The notes under the pieces: model-generated | What the model was told of the DNA's origin: nothing | The model's database searches: none | What the model saw: only the letters and a program-made list of their open reading frames with translations | Source: Uranotaenia lowii | Lineage: Eukaryota; Arthropoda; Insecta; Diptera; Culicidae | Direction of reading: 5' to 3' | Assembly: GCF_029784155.1 (NCBI RefSeq) | Contig: NC_073691.1 | Coordinates: forward strand, 91,966,722-92,030,721 | Length of the DNA stretch: 64,000 nucleotides | Position numbers and translations under genes: made by a program | In this document: positions 57,091 through 64,000 of the stretch, piece after piece | Numbering within the stretch: position 1 is the first letter of the stretch | Layout of the letters: each line of letters opens with the position of its first letter

Positions 57091-59266
57091 GATGTAGATC
57101 GTATGGAAAATTGAAGTTGCATAGGTAGCAGCTGACTGCAGATGTCGCCAATGAAAGGAAAATAGTTGACCTACAAATAGAAATACAACGTATCAAGTTT
57201 CCAAAGCATGTAAATTAAAAGTTTAAGAATCCCTGGTTTTCAGACACTGCCAGAAAAGCCTGTAAAACCATTGTATACATCCGACACAACAGAAATTTAT
57301 CAAAATTAAAAACTCGAATGATGAACATGGGTTCATCCTCCGTAATGGTCATTAGATCGAATCGAAGATCAAAAGCTTGATTTGAGTTTTCTTCGATGGG
57401 AGGCTTAGTTGACTCATTGCATAACAAACTTAGAGTTTTTATGCAGCCTGAGTAACCCAGCTAAATCAATAAAACTTCAAAATGACCAATCAAGTTCGTA
57501 ACATTCAGAACCCTCTACTGGTTGTACATCAAGAAGATAATCAAATAAAAAAAAAGTTTAAGTTGAACTAATTCTCTTACTTTTTATTGAAAGTAATGCT
57601 TTAATACATATGAGAAACAAATCTGAAATCTATTAGAAATAAAGTGAAAATGATTGTGATTTTCTGTGTACTGTTTACAAAGACGCCTAAGTAATATTGG
57701 AATGCTGGATAACATAATTGGATAATTGGATTAGTTATTAGAGTCACTTTTGTAGATGATAATGTAAAAATTTGTTGTTATAATTTTTGAATTGAGATTC
57801 AAGAAACTCACAAGTAGAACATTTTTAGGCTCAATAAAGATATTATGGTGAAAATCATTGATCCCAACAATCAAATCTTTTTAAACGCCACTGCAGTATA
57901 TCACATTAAAACGCTGTGTGTCATGTAATCAGTGCCATTCAATAATTCCACCTTAATTTGGATTTGACTCTCGTTATGTCCATACAGCTAAAATAAATCA
58001 AAATGTGGACGTGCTACATAATTAGATAAGTAACACTCAAGAAGAGTAAATTCGTTCCATAATCAACAAATCATTGCATCACTTTTATATTAGAAGTTAT
58101 TGGAAGTCAACTCTATTGAATTACTTCAAGAACGAACGTGACTTTATTTTGGAAGGCCATTTAGGCGGAATGGGAAATTTGTTCGGACCTTAATATAAAG
58201 ACACTTTAAGTCGGAAAACTTTGTAAACGAGTTCTGGGAGGGTCTGAAGAGAACAAACATTTCCGTACAAATAATTGCAGTCGTAAAACCTGCAGGAAGC
58301 AGCCGAATGAAAAGAGTGAAACTGGTCTAGGGACAACATAACGTCTGCATTGCGAAAATTTCTACCATTTAATTTTTTTCAATAATCCTTAATATAACTT
58401 TGCCGGCTAGAAAATGTCAATCAGACGAAATTTCAGTAAGATAAATTTATTATTATGCGCAGCACACTAAATTGGATTTGGCATTTCATGAATCGGTGAA
58501 AATTCATTAATTTTGCCTTCAACTAACGGCTTGTTAGTTAAGCTTTGTACGGATATTTGCAACTGCAAAGCACTGCACAAAATCTAACTTTCAATGGCAC
58601 GGACAATGTATTGTAGCATAAAATACAGAATTTCCGGGAATATTCATGTCAAATGGATACTTTTACTGGATTTTGACAACTAGAGATGCGTTTGGCATTC
58701 AACATGTTACCCTGTTTCAGGCTAGGGCTCGATTTTCGGCAATCACTCTGAAATTCTGCTGCATTTGAAAAATATCGAGCGTGTTATGCTCAAGCATCAT
58801 TGACTTAAATGAATTCAAGCAGATCTACAATCACCTTCAACTATAATTTGAAAAACCAGATGCAGTCAGACATCCTTTAATATGGTTTAAATGTAGTTAA
58901 CCATTAAAAATATATTCCACTGACGAAGTTTTGGCAAATCAAAGAACATTCAACTACGCAATCCATACCGGCAGACCCGCGCTACTTGATTCAGTTTACT
59001 CCAAGTTATTTCCCAGTTTATAAAACAAAAACAGAGTTATCGATCTACGAAAATATATATATGTACGTTTCAAGTTTAACTATTTTTGATCACGTAAGAA
59101 AATAGTTTATTAAAATGTTTACTAAAATCTCGCAAAATGTACAATTCAGCAGAAGCGAACAAAATGAAAATGTATCCTCATATGTTTAGAAGAAAATCTT
59201 TCTACTTGTAGGTTTTCAGACATTTTGTTTATTGAAGATCTGTCTGTACAATCAAACTATTCATTC
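57091..59266. other. interior of the LTR element, no coding seen
   Basis: AT-rich, no gag-pol motif found on either strand by eye. It may be the original non-coding body of a LARD or a fully decayed pol. Confidence 0.45.
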
Positions 59267-59280
59267 TGGCGGGGGGAGTA
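59267..59280 (+). other. polypurine tract
   Basis: TGGCGGGGGGAGTA lies directly before the 3' LTR, the usual start of plus-strand DNA synthesis. Confidence 0.75.
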
Positions 59281-59424
59281 TGTTAAGTTTTAAATTTAAT
59301 ATCAATCATAGTAACCCATGGAATCATTCAAACTATAATGCCAACGTTATAATTGCTCGTGTTTGGTCTTATAACTCTCTTCTTCCTCAACCAGTGACCA
59401 GTCAAGACGTGTTTAGTGCGAACA
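59281..59424 (+). repeat. 3' LTR (144 bp)
   Basis: Near-identical to 51735-51879 and followed by the target duplication CCTAG. Confidence 0.88.
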
Positions 59425-59639
59425 CCTAGTATGAAATAATTAAACAAAAAAGCCCTTTTTTCAATGCATCCTAAAATTGAACCGAACACATCCGAACTTG
59501 AAAGATACAGGTGTTTGAAATCAGCTATTTTTTCTTAGTTTTTTTTTATTTTTGAATATATATCATTTCTGTCTGAATATTTTTATTAATTTTGATCAAA
59601 CAAAAACCTATCTGGTGCGATTTTTTTTTTGAGGAATCG

Positions 59640-60700
59640 ATTGAAAGCTATTTGAACCCCCGCAAGTATCGGAAAATGAAGTTTTAGCTGTTTTACCCTC
59701 AAATCCCCAACATTGTTTAAATATTGTAGAAAAAAACCTGTTCGGAATTGAAAGTTTTGAACCAAATGAGATTTATTTTATGTAATTTTTTCCAAGAAAT
59801 CGAATGAAGGCTATTTGAGCCACCGTACGCAAGCGTTTTTTTTCAGAATTAGTTGAAAAGTGTAAGGCAATTGAGGGTAAAAACAGCCATTATCCCATTT
59901 TCCGATGCGTGCGGCGGCTCAAAAAGCCTTATTCCGATTCCTCGGAAAAACTCAAATAATATAAGTAACATTTGGTTCAACATTTTCAAGTCTGAACAAG
60001 CTTTTACTGAACTATGTTGAAAATAGGGGAATCGAGAGTAAGACAGCCATAATTCTATTTTGCGATGCGTGCGGGGCTCAAATAGCCTCCATTCGATTTA
60101 ACGAAAAAAAAAATCACAAAAGATAGGTCTATCTGGTTCAAATTTTTCAAATCCAAACATGCATTTTTCTAAATTAATTGCAAAATGTTGGGGAATTGAG
60201 GGTAAAATCAGCCATTTTCCGATGCGTGCATTGGCTCAAAAAGCCTCCATTTGATTTCTCAGAAAAAATCATACTAGATAAGTTTCGTTTGCTCCAAAAT
60301 CTTCAAGTTCACACAGCTTTTTCTGAACTATATTCAAAATGTTGGGATATTGAGGGTAAAACAGCCATTACTCCAGCTTCTGATGCGTACGGTGGCTCAA
60401 AAAGCCTCCATTCGATTATTCGAGAAAAAAATCACAAAATATAAGTCTCATTTTGGTTCAAAATTTTCAAGTCCGAACATGCGTTTTTTCTGAATAAATT
60501 GAAAAATGTAGGGGAATTGAGGGTAAAAACAGCGATTAGGTACTCCGTTTTCCGTTACGTGCGGTGGCTCAAACCGTTTTCATATTATTTCTTGGAAAAA
60601 ATCACACATGAAAGGTTTGTTTTTGTTCAAAATTTTCTAGTTCAAATCAGTGTTTTTCCGGATTGTTTACGAAATATAAGGAAATTATGGGTTTAAAGGC
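59640..60700. repeat. tandem array of about 160-bp units, first unit inverted
   Basis: The landmark CCGATGCGTGCGGNGGCTCA occurs near 59902, 60063, 60218, 60378 and 60551, giving spacings of about 161, 155, 160 and 173 bp. Each is followed by AAAAAGCCTCCATTCGATT and preceded by GGGAATTGAGGGTAAAACAG. The left part (59640-59880) carries the same unit in reverse orientation (GAGCCACCGTACGCA, CTGTTTTACCCTCAAATCCC). Confidence 0.85.
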
Positions 60701-62640
60701 ACTATATCTCCGTTCATAAGCTCAAGCGGCGTCTGAAGCTATGTCCAATAAAATTTCCGGACATTTTCACTGAAGGAAAGTATATTTTCATAGATTTGGT
60801 TCACGGTTTATACACTTTTTTCCCCTTGCTTTGTTGGTAAAAGTGAAGAAAAATCTCAGATACAGTTTTAAATAAACCAAATTTTTTCGGATACCTTCAA
60901 CACAAGTTGAACACTGTTCATGTGTTTCGACAAAAAAAAAACATTTCAAATATTTTCTCTACACTTTTTTCTTACAGTTTTTGAGTCTGGAATTTGCCCG
61001 GTTTTCGCAATCTATCTCTTTTCAGACGCAGACGTTACATAAAAACTTTGTTAGAGCTTAAGTGAAACGCTGTTTGAGCACTTCATCCCACTTGTTGTTG
61101 GCGTTTGATGTTAATCTGAGATCAAACCGCAATACGACCTCTAGTAAGGTATCGACTATACTGTCCCGGGTATCTGAAAAGATTGTACCAAAACTGCTCC
61201 AGTGCTTCAGTGTCGTCGTTATGAAGCTCAAATCATAGCTCATCTCGAAAACGCGCCCAAGTCTCTTCTACACTTACTGTGCTCAAATAACGCGGAAGCA
61301 TGGCTTAGCATACCAAGTGAGCAGTAATCGAATCAATAAATAAATAGGCTGAAGCGTCTCAGTCTTATTGCGATACACACTTTATTATGGGACGACCAAG
61401 CCAGGTACTTACTTACTTGATTTAGGTAGGCACTCGTACGAATGAGTACGAAATCAATTGCACAAACCTCTTCCAACCAATTCAGGCTGGCTGGCAATCA
61501 ATCGGCTGCTGATGGATGGGAATGGAAGTTTGGAAGATTCGGATGTTATTTATTATCATTTGAAAATTTAGGCTAAACGTAGAGATGGCGTTTTTTTATA
61601 AACAAATAGGCGTTTATGTTTTCACTTAAAAAATGCTTTACTAACTGTACAGTGTTCAGAGTCGATAACGACTAGATGAAAATATAAATATACGATACGA
61701 AAAGCAAACAACAATGACGTCTGAGATTCTGTGGCGGTATGTATTGTTATTATTATTGCCGTCGAATGTTGTTCCAAAGGTGGTGACACATTTATTTTGG
61801 CTTCATGCGTACGCAAGTGGAATAGCTGATTTTGGCACTTGATGCGCCCTGAATAGAATTTTTACGCGTATCATCAAGACGACTGTTGTTGGTTTAGGCA
61901 ATGTGCTAGATTTACGCTAATGATAGTGTTCGGTAGAAGCATGTTTCAAGCGATTCTGCATTTACTGTGGCCATACTCTCGTGCTTGGCAAAAATTTTCA
62001 TAACTTGTAAACAAAGAGCAATTGTGTCTACTTCACGTCTAGCTGTCACGCATGGCAGCATTACTAGTTGTCGCTAAGTATCTATCGTGTGGCTAATTGT
62101 GTTGTGTAAGTAAAACCTAACGATGAACAAATAGAAACCTCAAACAACCTTGTAATAGAGCAAACTTATTACTTTTAACATCTTATGGAATGCTTAAAAA
62201 AATTATAACTTTCAGTATTTGAATAACATTGGACTTACAAATCTACTCAAATAACAATAAAATTGATGAGCAAATCTTTATAATATTGAAAAATAGCATT
62301 TCCAGTTCTATCGCTTCATTACTACTGCAAATTTTAGTAGGTATGTGTTTGTAGTAATATAAATCCACTATCTATGGCAAAAACAATAAACTGTAAATTA
62401 GATTGAAGGTCAATAATTAGATCTCATGAGGATAAAGATTTCTTACTTTCCTAGAAAACTTTCCTTAAAACTTAAGTTCTATGAATTCTTCAGCGAAAAA
62501 ACATGGCTATTAGACGGTTTATTAGGATTTGGTTGGAGTGGAGCACAAATGATTATTGATGTCTGCTGAACGAAAAACTAAAGACTTCAACTGGCAGAAA
62601 AGCGACGAACCTTTTCTATTTCTTAATAAAATCCTATTAT
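60701..62640. other. intron, no assigned feature
   Basis: Nothing recognised. A 61-residue minus-strand frame at 61058-61243 could be a decayed fragment but matches no family I know. Confidence 0.4.
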
Positions 62641-62645
62641 ACATC

Positions 62646-64000
62646 TGTTTATTTGTTTATTCGTATAAAAAATCAACGGATCACATGTTGATCCAAATGA
62701 TAACTTAATCCATAATAACTTATCAAAATTAAAATCCACTCGACCCAGTTCTGGACACGTCTAATATTTTGCCTCGGAACACATTTCTCGAAACGTCAAA
62801 GTCGAAATGCGCAGAAAAACGATTAAAAGTTTTTAAGATTCCGACAAAAGCGCTGTTGGCCTCATAGTTGTTCAGACGAATGGGAACGTAGAGCTGCAAA
62901 TGCTGGTTTCTTAATCCTCGGAGTCGTACACTGAGAGGGACAGAATCCAGCAGCGTGGGAGAGTCTATTCTCGATGTCAGCAGGTCAGCCACAACCAGAG
63001 CTCGAGTAGCGTTCCTACGAACTTGAAGCGTATCCAAGTTTATGAGGTGGCAACGATTTTCGTAGCTTGGCAGACGAAACAGATCGTGCCAATTCAAGTG
63101 ACGCAGGGCATACCGCAGGAAGCGCCGCTGGATAGCCTCGATTCGTTCAGCTCCGTTCTGATAAACGGGGCACCAGACAGCTGATGCGTACTCGAGAATG
63201 GAACGAACTATGCAGCAATGATGACTTTTAAGGCAGTACACGTAGTTGAAGTCTTTGGCCATGCGAAACAGGAATCCAAGGTTTCTAGAAGCTTTGTCAA
63301 CAACATAGTTCGTGTGAGTCTTGAACTCCAGCCGTTGATCGAGGATAACTCCTAGATCGTTGATGTGTTCTACTCGGGTGATGGTTTCGCTTCCAAGGAT
63401 GTACTCCGCACAAAGAGTGTGCCGCTTACGGGGAAATGATACAACCGAGCATTTGCTGCGGTTCAACGGCAGGCAGTTAATGTCGCACCAGTGAGCAAAT
63501 ACGGAAAATTGCTGCTGTAAAAAGTGGATGTCGTCTTGGTTGTTTATGGCGTAAAAATGTGTCAGGTCATCAGCATAAGCAAGTTTTGTGCCTTCAAGGA
63601 GCGAGAGTGCGTCATTGAAGTAGATTACGAAAATTATCGGTCCTAAATGGCTTCCTTGGGGTACTCCTGAGAGGGCAGGGAATTGCCTGGATAAGGATTC
63701 ACCAGTTTGAACGGATAATTTCCATCCCGTTAGATAACTCCGGAACCAATCCAGTAGAGATCCACAGAATCCTAAGCGTCCGAGCTTTGCGATTGCAATA
63801 TCATGGTTCACCTTGTCGAACGCAGCTGAGAGATCAGTGTAAATGGCGTCAGTTTGGGTCTTCCTGGCAAAGCAGTCTTGAACGAAAGATGTGAAGCTCA
63901 GTAAGTTGGTAGTTGTGGATCGTTTAGGCATGAATCCATGCTGGTCGTTGGAAATGTGAGGCTTGCAAAACGAGAAAACAGGATCCATAACGACCAGTTC
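62646..64000 (-). mobile_element. second CR1/Jockey-like LINE copy, cut by window edge
   Basis: Same 3' tail (TTTATTTG-type units, TATAAAAAATCAACGGATCA then CATGTTGATCC) and 3' UTR as the copy at 6480. It runs off the right edge. Confidence 0.9.
62729..63988 (-). CDS. ORF2 C-terminal part of LINE (partial)
   Basis: An open 419-residue frame that begins inside the RT; its first Met corresponds to MDPVFSFCKPHISNDQHGFM in the other copy, so the true start lies outside the window. It contains QHGFMPKRST, YTDLSAAFDKVNHD, SGVPQGSHLGPIIF, the catalytic YADD (about 63567) and LGVILDQRL. By eye it is above 90% identical to the homologous part of 6574-9600. No stops within the window. Confidence 0.92.
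   Translation of the reverse strand: MDPVFSFCKPHISNDQHGFMPKRSTTTNLLSFTSFVQDCFARKTQTDAIYTDLSAAFDKVNHDIAIAKLGRLGFCGSLLDWFRSYLTGWKLSVQTGESLSRQFPALSGVPQGSHLGPIIFVIYFNDALSLLEGTKLAYADDLTHFYAINNQDDIHFLQQQFSVFAHWCDINCLPLNRSKCSVVSFPRKRHTLCAEYILGSETITRVEHINDLGVILDQRLEFKTHTNYVVDKASRNLGFLFRMAKDFNYVYCLKSHHCCIVRSILEYASAVWCPVYQNGAERIEAIQRRFLRYALRHLNWHDLFRLPSYENRCHLINLDTLQVRRNATRALVVADLLTSRIDSPTLLDSVPLSVRLRGLRNQHLQLYVPIRLNNYEANSAFVGILKTFNRFSAHFDFDVSRNVFRGKILDVSRTGSSGF

Larger units (their letters stand above)
51735..59424 (+). mobile_element. 7.7 kb LTR retrotransposon without recognisable gag-pol (LARD-like)
   Basis: Two direct repeats of 145 and 144 bp, starting TGTTAAGTTTTA and ending GTGCGAACA, are nearly identical. 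They are flanked outside by the 5-bp duplication CCTAG (51730-51734, 59425-59429). A TGGTCCATCGAATCGG primer-site-like sequence follows the 5' LTR (51887) and the purine tract GGCGGGGGGAGTA precedes the 3' LTR. The interior holds no protease, RT or integrase that I can see, and several later insertions. Orientation follows the purine tract. Confidence 0.88.

Noticed and set aside
1..64000. CRISPR arrays, bacterial operons, rRNA or canonical tRNA genes
   Set aside because: Repeats seen are satellites or transposon ends. The only tRNA-like sequence is the SINE head, which has a poly(A) tail and a target duplication.

Overview
The window is eukaryotic, from an insect and most likely a mosquito-like dipteran. 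The reasons are multi-exon genes with GT-AG introns, AT-rich non-coding DNA, an insect-type Reg-2 homologue, and many insect-style transposable elements (RTE, R1/LOA-like, CR1/Jockey-like, copia, K02A2.6-type gypsy, mariner/Tc1, hAT, a tRNA-derived SINE, many MITEs). The species cannot be fixed from the sequence alone.

Three host genes are supported. (1) The 3' part of highwire/MYCBP2 (hiw), + strand, in 17 exons from 9974 to 31613. Their phases join without a stop into 2141 residues, ending in the DOC (APC10-like) domain, cysteine-rich motifs, the RING and the tandem-cysteine domain of this giant ubiquitin ligase. The N-terminal half lies upstream of the window, behind an intron of at least 9.97 kb. 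(2) A Reg-2/HDHD3 HAD-family protein on the minus strand (31911-32708), convergent with hiw; its 3' end probably overlaps the hiw transcript. (3) A long GC-richer, CAG-rich putative 5' UTR (about 43.77-45.6 kb, +) ending in a 25-residue signal-peptide-like first coding exon (45616-45688). The rest of that gene must lie beyond the window, across an intron of more than 18 kb.

Most of the remaining sequence is layered transposon. 1-9.97 kb: a TA-flanked element with GGTCCAAAATA repeats, a 1.2 kb element rich in TCGTA motifs, a decayed mariner, and a non-LTR retrotransposon with an intact 1008-aa ORF2. hiw introns: an RTE split by a hAT with an exact 8-bp target duplication; a copia split by a 937-bp TA element; an R1/LOA-like element split by another hAT; and a tail-to-head pair of terminal-inverted-repeat elements. 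34.8-41.7 kb: a 69-bp satellite with a 309-bp Harbinger-like MITE inside it, a long-inverted-repeat element, and a broken gypsy gag-pol without integrase. 46-62 kb, in the intron of the third gene: a 1.4 kb near-palindrome, and a 7.7 kb LTR element with 145-bp LTRs and no recognisable gag-pol. That LTR element itself holds a 1.6 kb Tc1-like foldback, a block of about 190-bp repeats and a SINE. A tandem array of about 160-bp units follows. The right edge holds a second, truncated copy of the CR1/Jockey-like element.

No bacterial genes, CRISPR arrays or rRNA genes were seen. The main novelty lies in TE structure: several insertions can be dated relative to each other because target duplications and the interrupted reading frames rejoin exactly.
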